Below, in pieces: positions 30,581 through 38,573 of a stretch of DNA of 64,000 bases (its first letter is position 1; every line of letters begins with the position of its first letter). This stretch comes from CAIWHR01 sp963816925 (lineage in GTDB: Bacteria > Pseudomonadota > Gammaproteobacteria > Burkholderiales > Casimicrobiaceae): contig CAWFMY010000028.1 in the NCBI GenBank assembly GCA_963816925.1, forward strand, positions 181,984 through 245,983. The letters are read 5' to 3'. A model generated the notes under the pieces. That model was given only the letters and a program-made list of their open reading frames with translations. It was not told the DNA's origin and did no database searches. Made by a program: the position numbers and the translations under genes.

Positions 30581-31051
30581 TCAGTCGGCCGGCACGCCGC
30601 GATTGGCGAGCGCATCGGCGCGCTCGTTGCCGGGATGTTCGGCGTGTCCCTTGACCCAGTGCCACCGGACCTTGTGCCGCGCGGCAAGCGCGTCGATCTC
30701 GTGCCACAGGTCCGCGTTCTTGACGGGCTTCCGGTCGGACGTCTTCCAGCCGTTCTTTTTCCAGCCGTGGATCCAGCTCTGGATCCCGTTTTTCACGTAT
30801 TGCGAATCGGTGTAAAGGTCGACCTCGCACTCACGCTTCAGCGTTTCCAGCGCGCGGATGACGGCGGTCATTTCCATGCGGTTGTTCGTGGTCGCGGGCT
30901 CGCCGCCGAAGAGCTCCTTCTCGCGGTCGCCGAGGACCAGCAACGCGCCCCAGCCGCCCGGCCCGGGATTGCCCTTGCACGCCCCGTCCGTGTAGATCGT
31001 GACTGCCGCGCCCGGTGAGGTACCCGCACGCTTATGGCTGTCGCCGGTCAC
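30581..31051 (-). CDS. rnhA: Ribonuclease HI
   Basis: The 156-residue protein has all active-site positions: Asp in IYTDGACKGNPGPGGWG, Glu in NNRMEMTAVIRAL, Asp in DLYTDSQYVKNGI, and His and Asp in VKGHAEHPGNERADALA. It degrades RNA in RNA-DNA hybrids. It starts at GTG, overlapping the stop of the methyltransferase gene by four bases (GTGA), so the two are translationally coupled. Adjacent gloB and a YafS-like methyltransferase recreate the E. coli neighbourhood. Confidence 0.95.
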   Translation of the reverse strand: MTGDSHKRAGTSPGAAVTIYTDGACKGNPGPGGWGALLVLGDREKELFGGEPATTNNRMEMTAVIRALETLKRECEVDLYTDSQYVKNGIQSWIHGWKKNGWKTSDRKPVKNADLWHEIDALAARHKVRWHWVKGHAEHPGNERADALANRGVPAD

Positions 31052-31809
31052 GCAACTCGCTCTTGCTGGGTGCGCTCGATGCACTCTCGCGCCTGCCGCG
31101 GCGCGGTCGCGATCCCTTTCTTGCGCAGCTCCCACGCCGGGGTGATCACGCGCATCCCGAGCACGCGCTTGGTCGCGCGCAGAAAGTAGACGCCGCCGGC
31201 GATCGGCCACCAGCGGTCGCCCGCGCTTTCGAAGAAGCCGAAGCGCGACAGCCACTTTTCCTGCGCGAACGGCGGCACGTAGCCGTCGAGTCCGCCGCCG
31301 GTCACTTCGAAGCCGAGCAGCGCGAGCCAGTCCTTCAACCGGTACAGCGCGATAAAGCTGCCGTCCCACGGAGGCGTCTCGCCCCGCCCGAAGTAGCGGC
31401 GCGCACCGAACAGCGAGAACGGATTGAAGCCGGCAATGACGAGCTGTCCGTCCGGGCGCACCGTACGATGGACCTCGCGCAGCAACTGGTGCGGATCGGC
31501 GCTGAATTCGAGCGCGTGGGGGAGGACGACGAGATCGAGCGAGTTTTCGGGAAACGGCAACCAGAGGGGATCGGCCAGCACCTGCGCGGGCGGCGCGACG
31601 TCGACCGTCCAGCGGGTGGTGATCCGGCTTTGCGCAAGGTACGGATAGTCCGGCAACCCGACCTGGATGGCGTGGAACCCGAAGATGTCGGTAACGGTCC
31701 GGTCGAACCACGCCTGCTCGCGTGCGAGCAGGTAGCGGCCGAGCGGCGTCGCAAACCACTCGGCGAGCGTCGTTGACTTTGCGGCCGTCGCTCCGGAAGA
31801 TGCGTCCAT
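31048..31809 (-). CDS. Class I SAM-dependent methyltransferase, YafS-like
   Basis: The 253-residue protein shows SAM-fold features: acidic residues and the LPFPENSLDLVVLPHALEFS motif 4 region, then EVHRTVRPDGQLVIAGFNPF. Size and neighbours (gloB, rnhA) correspond to YafS of E. coli; the substrate is unknown. I take ATG 31809 (MDASSGATAAKST) over a longer in-frame start at 31845, because the latter would run into gloB. The chosen ATG shares the bases CATG with the divergent gloB start. Confidence 0.87.
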   Translation of the reverse strand: MDASSGATAAKSTTLAEWFATPLGRYLLAREQAWFDRTVTDIFGFHAIQVGLPDYPYLAQSRITTRWTVDVAPPAQVLADPLWLPFPENSLDLVVLPHALEFSADPHQLLREVHRTVRPDGQLVIAGFNPFSLFGARRYFGRGETPPWDGSFIALYRLKDWLALLGFEVTGGGLDGYVPPFAQEKWLSRFGFFESAGDRWWPIAGGVYFLRATKRVLGMRVITPAWELRKKGIATAPRQARECIERTQQERVA

Positions 31810-32584
31810 GGCCGCGATTATCCCCATCCCCGCCTTGCGCGACAACTATATCTGGGTCGTGCGCGAAGGCCGCAATGCGATCGTCGTCGACCCCGGCGAC
31901 GCGGCGCCCGTCCTCGCCTGGCTTGCGCAGGAAGGCGTCGAGCTCAATGGCATCCTCATCACCCATCATCACGGGGATCACGTCGGCGGCGTCGCCGCGC
32001 TCACGGCGCGGCAACCCGTTCCGGTCTACGGCCCTGCGCACGAATCGATTCCCGGGCGCACGCATCCGGTCGTGGAGGGCGACATCGTTTCGCTGCCGGA
32101 TGTCGGCCTCGAGCTCTCGGTGCTCGATGTTCCCGGCCACACGGCGGGGCAAGTCGCGTACTTCGGCCGCTGCGACGGCGTGCCGATCACGTTCACCGGC
32201 GACACGCTGTTCACCGTCGGCTGCGGGCGCATTTTCGAGGGCACGCCGGCGCAGATGCACGCTTCGTTGACGAAGCTCGCCGCGCTCCCGGGCGATACGC
32301 TCGTCTACTGCGGGCACGAGTACACGTTGGCGAACCTGCGCTTCGCGCTCGCGGTCGAGCCGGGCAATCCCGCGCTCCTTGCGCGTCAGGCGCGCGAGCA
32401 GGCGAAGCGCGACCGCAACCTGCCGACGGTTCCCGCGCGGATGGACGAAGAGTGCGCGACGAATCCGTTCCTGCGGGCGGCGGAACCCGCTGTGTTTGCG
32501 GCGGCGGCGGCGCATGCCGGACGGCCCCTTGCCGACACGGTCGATGCTTTTGCGACGTTGCGGGAGTGGAAGAACGGCTTTTGA
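31808..32584 (+). CDS. gloB: Hydroxyacylglutathione hydrolase (glyoxalase II)
   Basis: The 258-residue metallo-beta-lactamase-fold enzyme has the binuclear metal motif THHHGDH at residues 52-58, LDVPGHTAGQVAYF, FTGDTLFTVGCGRIFEGTP, and a C-terminal helical domain with NPFLR for glutathione recognition. It hydrolyses S-lactoylglutathione to lactate in methylglyoxal detoxification. Its start codon overlaps that of the divergent methyltransferase. Confidence 0.95.
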   Translation: MAAIIPIPALRDNYIWVVREGRNAIVVDPGDAAPVLAWLAQEGVELNGILITHHHGDHVGGVAALTARQPVPVYGPAHESIPGRTHPVVEGDIVSLPDVGLELSVLDVPGHTAGQVAYFGRCDGVPITFTGDTLFTVGCGRIFEGTPAQMHASLTKLAALPGDTLVYCGHEYTLANLRFALAVEPGNPALLARQAREQAKRDRNLPTVPARMDEECATNPFLRAAEPAVFAAAAAHAGRPLADTVDAFATLREWKNGF

Positions 32585-32681
32585 GCGGCGAGCGGCGGAG
32601 CTCCCGCCAGCGGCTCGGTTGACGCCCGCCTCCCTGACGCCTACCATCGCCGCACCCAAGCCGGCACCGGCATCGACCTAA

Positions 32682-34250
32682 TTGCGCAAAAGCCTAATCC
32701 CCGTCCTCGCACTTTCCGCGCTGTTCGCAGCATGCGCTGCACCCGGCCCGGAGCCCCCCGCGCCCGCCCAGGAAACCGTCGCGGCGCCCCCTCCGCCCCC
32801 TGACCTGACGCCGCCTTCGAACGCCGAAATCGTCCCGGCACCTGAAGCGCAGCCGTTCGAGCCCGCAGTCGCCGAATCGCTCGAAGCACTGCCGCCTCCC
32901 GCCGACGATATCTGGGTCCGGATCCGCAAAGGATTCGCGATGCCCGATCTCGACGATCCGCTGGTCGCGAAATGGGAGGAGTGGTACGCATCGCGCCCTG
33001 ATTACGTCGCGCGGATGATCGACCGCAGCCGCCGTTACCTCTATCACATCGTGGTCGAGGTCGACGAGCGGCGCATGCCCACGGAGATTGCGCTCCTCCC
33101 GATGATCGAGAGCGCGTACAACCCGAATGCGCTCTCGACGAGCCGCGCGTCGGGAATCTGGCAGTTCATTCCCTCGACCGGCACCCACTACGGGCTGAAG
33201 CAGACGTTCTGGTTCGATTCGCGCCGCGACGTCATTGCCGGCACCGAGGGCGCGCTCACCTATCTCATGAAGCTGCACGGCGACTTCGACGACTGGCAGC
33301 TGGCGCTTGCCGCGTACAACTGGGGTGAAGGCAACGTCGCGAAAGCCATCGCGCTGAACCAGAAGAAGGGGCTGCCGGGCAGCTACGAAAGCCTCAAGAT
33401 GCCCGACGAGACCCGCAACTACCTGCCGAAGCTGCAGGCGGTGAAGAACATCGTCAGCGACCCCGCGAAGTACGGCATCGTGCTGGACGACATTCCGGAC
33501 GCGCCGTATTTCGCCGTGGTCCACACGACGAAGAGAATGGACGTGAAGCGTGCCGCCGAGCTGGCGGAGATGCCCCTGGAGGAGTTCCAGTTCCTGAACC
33601 CCCACTTCAACCGGCCGGTCATCGCGGGGGCCGACGAATACACGATCCTGCTGCCGATCGACAAGGCGGAACTGTTCGCGGCGAAGCTCGACCTCACGGA
33701 TCAGCCGCTCGTTTCATGGCAGGCCTACCGGATGCGCAACGGCGAGACGCTGCCGCAGGTGGCGGCGAAATTCGGGCTGCCTGTCGAGTCGCTGCGCGCC
33801 GTCAACGGGCTCGGCACGAGGGCCAAGGTGCCCGCCGGACACACGCTGCTCGTGCCGTCGACACGCGCGAGTTCCGAGGCGGAGTTGGGCCTGTCCCAGG
33901 CGGTGTTCACGACGGTGCCGCAGGGCCGGACGTTCTACTACCGCGTGAACCGCGGCGACACGCTGGCGGGCATTGCCGGTCGGTACGACGTCAGCGTGCA
34001 GGACATCCGGCGCTGGAACGGGCTCGCGCAGGCCACGGTCGCGCCGGGACAGTCGCTCCGCATCACGAGCGACCGCGCGCCCAACGTCGGCAAGGCCAAG
34101 CGCGCCACCGGGAAAAAGGGGACGGCCTCGGCATCGACGAAGGCGCCGCAGAAGCGCGCGGTCGCCGCGCCGGCGAGTCACAAGCCGGCGCCGACGCCGG
34201 CCAAGACGGGAACCAAGGCAGCGAAGACGGGCACGGCTGCCGGCGGTTGA
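32682..34250 (+). CDS. mltD: Membrane-bound lytic murein transglycosylase D with LysM repeats
   Basis: The 522-residue protein has a lipoprotein-like signal (ALFAACAAP; the -3 Phe is unusual), a proline-rich linker, and an SLT domain with the catalytic Glu in LLPMIESAYNPNALSTSRAS, then GIWQFIPSTGTHYGL and LALAAYNWGEGNV. Two LysM-like modules follow (RMRNGETLPQVAAKFGLP; YRVNRGDTLAGIAGRYDVS), then a Lys/Ala/Pro-rich tail. It cleaves peptidoglycan glycan strands. It starts with TTG, with no convincing ribosome site. Its position next to gloB matches E. coli mltD-gloB. Confidence 0.92.
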   Translation: MRKSLIPVLALSALFAACAAPGPEPPAPAQETVAAPPPPPDLTPPSNAEIVPAPEAQPFEPAVAESLEALPPPADDIWVRIRKGFAMPDLDDPLVAKWEEWYASRPDYVARMIDRSRRYLYHIVVEVDERRMPTEIALLPMIESAYNPNALSTSRASGIWQFIPSTGTHYGLKQTFWFDSRRDVIAGTEGALTYLMKLHGDFDDWQLALAAYNWGEGNVAKAIALNQKKGLPGSYESLKMPDETRNYLPKLQAVKNIVSDPAKYGIVLDDIPDAPYFAVVHTTKRMDVKRAAELAEMPLEEFQFLNPHFNRPVIAGADEYTILLPIDKAELFAAKLDLTDQPLVSWQAYRMRNGETLPQVAAKFGLPVESLRAVNGLGTRAKVPAGHTLLVPSTRASSEAELGLSQAVFTTVPQGRTFYYRVNRGDTLAGIAGRYDVSVQDIRRWNGLAQATVAPGQSLRITSDRAPNVGKAKRATGKKGTASASTKAPQKRAVAAPASHKPAPTPAKTGTKAAKTGTAAGG

Positions 34251-34302
34251 ACGCGGCGCGTCGTCGCGGACCTCTGCCGGGATTTCCGGGCGCCAAAACA
34301 AA

Positions 34303-34335
34303 ACAGGCGACGCGTTGCGCGTCGCCTGTCTTTTT
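34303..34335. terminator. Probable bidirectional terminator between mltD and the H1-like gene
   Basis: A perfect 12-bp stem ACAGGCGACGCG / CGCGTCGCCTGT with a TTG loop is followed by CTTTTT on the plus strand. An A-rich stretch (AAAACAAA) on the left would give a U-tract for minus-strand transcripts. It lies between two genes that converge here. Confidence 0.9.
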
Positions 34336-34394
34336 GTCTGCCGCCGGTCGCCGTGCTGTCGGAGCGACGGGGGCAGACTGGCTGCGGCAATTGC

Positions 34395-34781
34395 CTACAG
34401 CTTCTTGGCCTTTTTCTTGGCCTTCTTCTTGGTTGCCTTCTTGGCAGCCTTGCGCTTCGGGGCGGCCTTCTTCTTCTTGGTCGCCTTCTTGGCAGCCTTC
34501 TTGCGCTTCGGGGCGGCCTTCTTCTTCTTGGTCGCCTTCTTCGCTGCCTTGCGCTTCTTGGGGGCGGCCTTCTTCTTCTTGGTCGCCTTCTTTGCTGCCT
34601 TCTTCTTCGTCGTCTTCTTCGCTGCCTTGCGCTTCGGGGCGGCCTTCTTCTTCTTGGTCGCCTTCTTCGCAGCCTTCTTCTTCGGGGCGGCCTTCTTCGT
34701 CGCCTTCTTCTTCGCCTTGCGCTTGGTCGCCTTCTTCGGCGCCGCCGGGGCTACCGGCATCATCGACATAATGTCAGCCAT
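34395..34781 (-). CDS. Lysine/alanine-rich histone H1-like protein
   Basis: The 128-residue protein has a short non-basic head (MADIMSMMPVAPAAP) followed almost entirely by KKAAPKR / KKATKKK-type repeats, the composition of bacterial histone H1-like nucleoid proteins such as the AlgP-type tails. It is expected to bind DNA non-specifically. AGGAGACC precedes the ATG. The repeated DNA (units of about 39-45 bases) makes both assembly and copy number here uncertain. The gene is transcribed away from lysA, with its own candidate promoter. Confidence 0.85.
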   Translation of the reverse strand: MADIMSMMPVAPAAPKKATKRKAKKKATKKAAPKKKAAKKATKKKKAAPKRKAAKKTTKKKAAKKATKKKKAAPKKRKAAKKATKKKKAAPKRKKAAKKATKKKKAAPKRKAAKKATKKKAKKKAKKL

Positions 34782-34912
34782 TCTTAGGTCTCCTGTCTGA
34801 GTTTCTGCAACTGTTATGGTGCTTCACCTTCTTCGCAGGCGGTTCCGGCTCGGTCTTTTGGAAGCGCAATTTTCCGCGACCTCTTGACAAATCCTTTCCA
34901 CCTGCTGCATGA

Positions 34913-34940
34913 ATTCTAGCCAGATTTATCCGGATTGCAA
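34913..34940 (-). promoter_or_regulatory. Candidate sigma70 promoter for the H1-like gene
   Basis: On the minus strand TTGCAA (34940-34935) and TAGAAT (34918-34913) are separated by 16 bases. The transcript would carry a leader of about 125 bases before the ATG at 34781. The 34782-35065 gap holds nothing else that I recognise. Confidence 0.45.
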
Positions 34941-35065
34941 GATTTCCGCACCAATTCCGGGCCTTGCATGTCGCGACTGTTGCGATTTCGCACACAGCGT
35001 CGCGGGGCGCAAAACGCGATATCCATGCGGTTGCGCATGCACGATGATGCCGCGCATGCGCGCTC

Positions 35066-36310
35066 TTACGGGAGCAAGGATTCGCGCGCGAACAGATCGG
35101 CGTTCGTCTCGCGCGAGCGGGCGAGATGCGCCGTTTTCCCGTCGACGACGACCTCGCAGGCACGCGGTCGGGAGTTGTAGTTGGAGCTCATCGCGAATGC
35201 GTAGGCACCCGCCGAGCGCACGGCGAGGAGGTCGCCCGCGAGGAGCGCCAGGTCGCGGTCGTGCGCCAGGAAATCCGCGCTCTCGCAGATCGGCCCCGCG
35301 ATCTGCCAGCGCCTCGGCGCGTCGCTGCGCGGCCGCACGGCTTCCACGTCATGCCAGGCATCGTAGAGGGCGGGCCGGATCAGGTCGTTCATCGCCGCAT
35401 CGACGATCGCGAAGTCGCGCGCATCGCCCGGCTTGAGGTAGAGGACGCGGGTGAGCAGCATGCCGGCGTTGCCGACGAGAAAGCGGCCCGGCTCGAACAG
35501 CAGCCGATGGGATCTGGACCCGCGCGCGCGCCGCACGGCGAGCGCGTACTGGTACGGGTCGATCGTCTCCTCGCTGCGGTAGCGAATGCCGAGCCCGCCG
35601 CCCAGATCGACGTGCGCAAGCGCGATGCCGTCGGCCTCGATCCGGTCCACGAGCGCGAAGACCTTCTCGGCGGCCTCCACGCAGACGGACAGGTCGGTGA
35701 CCTGCGAACCGATGTGGCAATCGATGCCGTGCACGGCGATGTGCGGCATCGTCGCCGCGCGCCGGTACAGCGACGGCGCCTCGGCCCAGGCGATGCCGAA
35801 CTTGCTTTCCTTGAGGCCGGTCGAGATGTACGGATGGGTCCGCGGATCGACGTCGGGGTTCACGCGGAACGAGACCGGCGCGACCTTGCCTGCGTCTCCT
35901 GCGACCGCTTCGAGCAGATCGAGCTCGGCGGCCGATTCGACGTTGAAGCAAAGGATGCCGGCGGCGAGTGCGTCGGCCATTTCGGCCGCCGTCTTGCCCA
36001 CCCCCGAAAACACGACCTTGCCGGGGTCGCCGCCTGCCGCGATCACTCGCGCGAGCTCGCCGCCGGACACGATGTCGAAGCCGCAACCGGCGCGTGCGAG
36101 GAGGTTCAGCACCGCGAGATTGGAGTTCGCCTTGACGGCATAGCAGATGAGGTGCGGCTGCCCATCGAACGCGGCGGTGAACGCCCGGTAACCGCTCTCG
36201 ATGGCGGCGCGCGAGTAGACAAAACAGGGGGTGCCGAAACGGGCCGCGATGGCGGCAAGCGGCACGCCTTCGGCATGGAGTTCGCCGTCGACGAGGCGAA
36301 ACGCGCTCAT
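35066..36310 (-). CDS. lysA: Diaminopimelate decarboxylase
   Basis: This intact 414-residue fold-III PLP enzyme has the PLP Lys in ICYAVKANSNLAVLNLLA, HIGSQVTDLSV, the phosphate-binding VDLGGGLGIRYRSEE, FEPGRFLVGNAGMLLTRV and the GPICESADF motif with the active-site Cys from the partner subunit. It makes L-lysine from meso-diaminopimelate. Its ATG overlaps the stop of the upstream lptM gene (ATGA). Confidence 0.96.
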   Translation of the reverse strand: MSAFRLVDGELHAEGVPLAAIAARFGTPCFVYSRAAIESGYRAFTAAFDGQPHLICYAVKANSNLAVLNLLARAGCGFDIVSGGELARVIAAGGDPGKVVFSGVGKTAAEMADALAAGILCFNVESAAELDLLEAVAGDAGKVAPVSFRVNPDVDPRTHPYISTGLKESKFGIAWAEAPSLYRRAATMPHIAVHGIDCHIGSQVTDLSVCVEAAEKVFALVDRIEADGIALAHVDLGGGLGIRYRSEETIDPYQYALAVRRARGSRSHRLLFEPGRFLVGNAGMLLTRVLYLKPGDARDFAIVDAAMNDLIRPALYDAWHDVEAVRPRSDAPRRWQIAGPICESADFLAHDRDLALLAGDLLAVRSAGAYAFAMSSNYNSRPRACEVVVDGKTAHLARSRETNADLFARESLLP

Positions 36311-36522
36311 GGTTTCCGGGGTGCTTCGGGAGCGGAATTCGGCGTCGAGGGCGGCAGTGGCGGCCCGACATCGGTTGCGACGGGCGCAGGTGGCGTGGCG
36401 GGCCGGAGCGGGCCCTTGATGCCGCATCCGGCGGCGGCGAGCACCATCCACGCGACGGCAACCACGACGGCAATGCGGACCGGGCGGACAGCGCGAACGG
36501 CGGCGGCGAATTCACGTAACAT
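36307..36522 (-). CDS. lptM: LptM (YifL-like) small lipoprotein
   Basis: About 71 residues, with a hydrophobic signal ending in the lipobox AAGC and followed directly by GIKGPLRPATPP, the CGxKGPL hallmark of LptM/LppL lipoproteins. LptM is known to assist assembly of the LptD-LptE LPS translocon. A short Pro-rich tail follows. The start is ATG 36522, though 36540 and 36546 are also in frame. It overlaps lysA, the common betaproteobacterial lptM-lysA pair. Confidence 0.85.
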   Translation of the reverse strand: MLREFAAAVRAVRPVRIAVVVAVAWMVLAAAGCGIKGPLRPATPPAPVATDVGPPLPPSTPNSAPEAPRKP

Positions 36523-36549
36523 CGAGCGGAATCCTAGCATGCGCATGCG

Positions 36550-36897
36550 ATGACCACCGACAGCGAATTCATGGCCGCCACCGACCGCGCGCTCGCCGCG
36601 ATCGGGGCGGCGATCGACGCGGCACACGACGACAGCGACGTCGATCTCGACTGGAATCTCAACGACGGGATCCTCGAAATCGAGTGCGACGACGGCAGCA
36701 AGCTGATCGTGAACCGACACGTCCCCAACCGCGAAATCTGGGTCGCGGCGAGATCCGGCGGCTTCCATTTCGGGGTGCGCGACGGCGGCTGGCGCGACAC
36801 GCGTTCGGGCGCGGACCTCGCGGTGTCGCTGGCGGCGCTGCTCAAGGCGCAGGCAGGATTGGACGTGGCGCTGCCGCCGCTGCCGACGCCCGCGTAG
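36550..36897 (+). CDS. cyaY: Frataxin-like iron-sulfur assembly protein CyaY
   Basis: The 115-residue protein has the acidic first helix (FMAATDRALAAIGAAIDAAH), DDSDVDLDWNLNDGILEIEC and IVNRHVPNREIWVAARSGGF, characteristic of frataxin/CyaY. It regulates iron supply or cysteine desulfurase activity in Fe-S assembly. It is divergent from lptM-lysA with only about 27 bases between starts. Confidence 0.93.
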   Translation: MTTDSEFMAATDRALAAIGAAIDAAHDDSDVDLDWNLNDGILEIECDDGSKLIVNRHVPNREIWVAARSGGFHFGVRDGGWRDTRSGADLAVSLAALLKAQAGLDVALPPLPTPA

Positions 36898-36949
36898 GCA
36901 GGTCCCGAACTCGGTCCCGCAGCCTTCGGCAGGTTCGGCCTCCGCGCCG

Positions 36950-37720
36950 CTACTCCAGCACCACGGACCAGTCGGAAAGGGCGCGCCGCGCCGCCGCGTG
37001 CCCCGGGTGCAGCGACTCGACGAGCGCCCAGAACCGCGGCGAGTGATTGAGCTCGACGAGGTGCGCGACCTCGTGCGCGACGACGTATTGCGCTAGCTCG
37101 GGGGGAAGCTGGATCAACCGCCACGACAGGCGGATTTCGCCTTTCCGGTTGCAGCTTCCCCATTCCGAGCGGGCGTTCGATAGCTTCACCGACGGCGCTC
37201 CCGCGCCGATCCGCTCCGCGCAGGCGGCGACGCGCGGCAGGACGAAATGCAACGCCTCGTCCTTGAGCCAGCGGATGACGAAGACGGCAAGCGCCCGCTC
37301 GTCCTCGGGCGACGGATGAAGCACCGTGAGGTTGAGAAGGTCCGCCGCGATCTCCTTCTTGCGCGCCGGAAGGACGGCGAGGGAGAGCTCGCGCCCCTGC
37401 AGCAGCAGCGTCGCGCCGGTCTTCCATTCACCGGGCAGCACGTCCCGGCGCAGCGCGCGCCATTCCGCCAGCCGGCGGTTGATCCATGGCCCATGCTCGC
37501 GCAGCGCCGACTCGATGTCGCGCAGCGTGACCCACCGCGACGCGCGCACCACGAGGCCGGAGAGTCCGATCTGCATGCCGATCGAGCGGCGCCTCGCGCG
37601 GACAAGACGGTAATCTACAACTTCGCCGTCGAGAACGATCCGGCGCAGGTCGCCGTCATCGGCGGTGCGGCGCCCGCCGATGAGATCGTCGATGCGCAGG
37701 GGCGCGCGATGGGCGCTCAT
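36950..37720 (-). CDS. YgjP-like (DUF45) zinc metallopeptidase
   Basis: The 256-residue protein has the zinc motif HEVAHLVELNHSPRFW and the preceding SNARSEWGSCNRKGEIRLSW, both diagnostic of the YgjP/SprT-like DUF45 family. No signal peptide, so it is cytoplasmic. The start is ATG at 37720 (MSAHRAPLRID). Longer frames would read through the repeat at 37731-37834 and are not credible. It is the last gene of the minus-strand run from plsC. Confidence 0.87.
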   Translation of the reverse strand: MSAHRAPLRIDDLIGGRRTADDGDLRRIVLDGEVVDYRLVRARRRSIGMQIGLSGLVVRASRWVTLRDIESALREHGPWINRRLAEWRALRRDVLPGEWKTGATLLLQGRELSLAVLPARKKEIAADLLNLTVLHPSPEDERALAVFVIRWLKDEALHFVLPRVAACAERIGAGAPSVKLSNARSEWGSCNRKGEIRLSWRLIQLPPELAQYVVAHEVAHLVELNHSPRFWALVESLHPGHAAARRALSDWSVVLE

Positions 37721-37730
37721 TTGTGTATGT

Positions 37731-37834
37731 CGCGCTGTGCGCTCCGGCATTCGCCCTTGGGGCGGCCCGGCGGGCGGATAAAAAAGCCTTCGCGCTGCGC
37801 GCTCCGGCATTCGCCCTTGGGGCGGCCCGGCGGG
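37731..37834. repeat. Two copies of a ~44-bp GC-rich direct repeat, 60-bp period
   Basis: The unit begins CGCGCTG(T/C)GCGCTCCGGC and ends CGGCCCGGCGGGC. It occurs at 37731-37774 and 37791-37834, differing at one position. Each unit contains short hairpins (GCCC-TTG-GGGC; GCCC-GGC-GGGC). Read on the minus strand it would encode PPGRPKGECRSAQRE, an oddity I associate with interspersed repeats in betaproteobacterial genomes. It fills the gap between two genes and probably is a non-coding repeat element. Confidence 0.85.
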
Positions 37835-37835
37835 C

Positions 37836-38555
37836 TCATGTCGGCCGGCCCAGCCGAGCGACCTCGTTTTCGATCCATGCTTCGACTTCGGTGGTCAGCT
37901 GTTGCGCGTCCTTGTCGTCCGGCGCGATCGGCGGCCCGAACGAAATCGTCACGATGCCGGGCCGCTTGCCGAAGACGCCTTTCGGCCACAGCCAGCCGGC
38001 GTTGTGCGCGACGGGGACCATCGGCACGCCAAGCTCGCGCGCGAGGCGCGCGCCGCCGGTTTTGTACTTGGCCCGCGTGCCGGCGCGGATCCGCGTTCCC
38101 TCGGGATAGACGGCGATCCAGAAGCCCTGCGCGAACCGTTCGCGGCCCTGCTTGGCGATTTGCTGCATTGCATCCATCCCGGCCTTGCGGTCGATCGTGA
38201 TCGGCGACGAAAGCGCGAATCCCCAGCCGAAGAACGGGATCGACAGGAGCTCCTTCTTGGCGACGTAGGCGAGCGGCGGGAAGAACAACGTCAGCGCCAT
38301 CGTCTCCCACGTCGAGCTGTGCTTCGACATCACGATGTGCGGGACGCTCGCCTGCGGGATGTTTTCCGCGCCGGTCACGCGGTGCCGGATGCCGCAGATC
38401 CACCGCGCGCCCTGGAGATTCGTCCAGCACCAGGCGGCCGCGATCTTGTACATCGGCACGCGCGGAATCCAGAAGAGCGCAAGCATCACGAACGCATAGA
38501 CGGGCGTGACGACGATCTGGAAAAGCAGGAACAGCAGCGAGCGAACGGCGGACAT
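37836..38555 (-). CDS. plsC: 1-acyl-sn-glycerol-3-phosphate acyltransferase (PlsC family)
   Basis: The 239-residue membrane-associated enzyme has an N-terminal hydrophobic helix, motif I as SKHSSTWET (HX4E rather than the usual HX4D), PFFGWGFALSSPITIDR and motif III VYPEGTRIRAG. It acylates lysophosphatidic acid to phosphatidic acid. It lies 18 bases downstream of gmhB in the conserved glyQ-glyS-gmhB-plsC order. Confidence 0.9.
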   Translation of the reverse strand: MSAVRSLLFLLFQIVVTPVYAFVMLALFWIPRVPMYKIAAAWCWTNLQGARWICGIRHRVTGAENIPQASVPHIVMSKHSSTWETMALTLFFPPLAYVAKKELLSIPFFGWGFALSSPITIDRKAGMDAMQQIAKQGRERFAQGFWIAVYPEGTRIRAGTRAKYKTGGARLARELGVPMVPVAHNAGWLWPKGVFGKRPGIVTISFGPPIAPDDKDAQQLTTEVEAWIENEVARLGRPT

Positions 38556-38573
38556 CGGGCCAGGCGCGCCGGT

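Noticed and set aside
34395..34781. Regular repeats resembling a CRISPR or satellite array
   Set aside because: The periodicity is explained by Lys/Ala codon repeats of the H1-like protein; there are no spacers and no cas genes.
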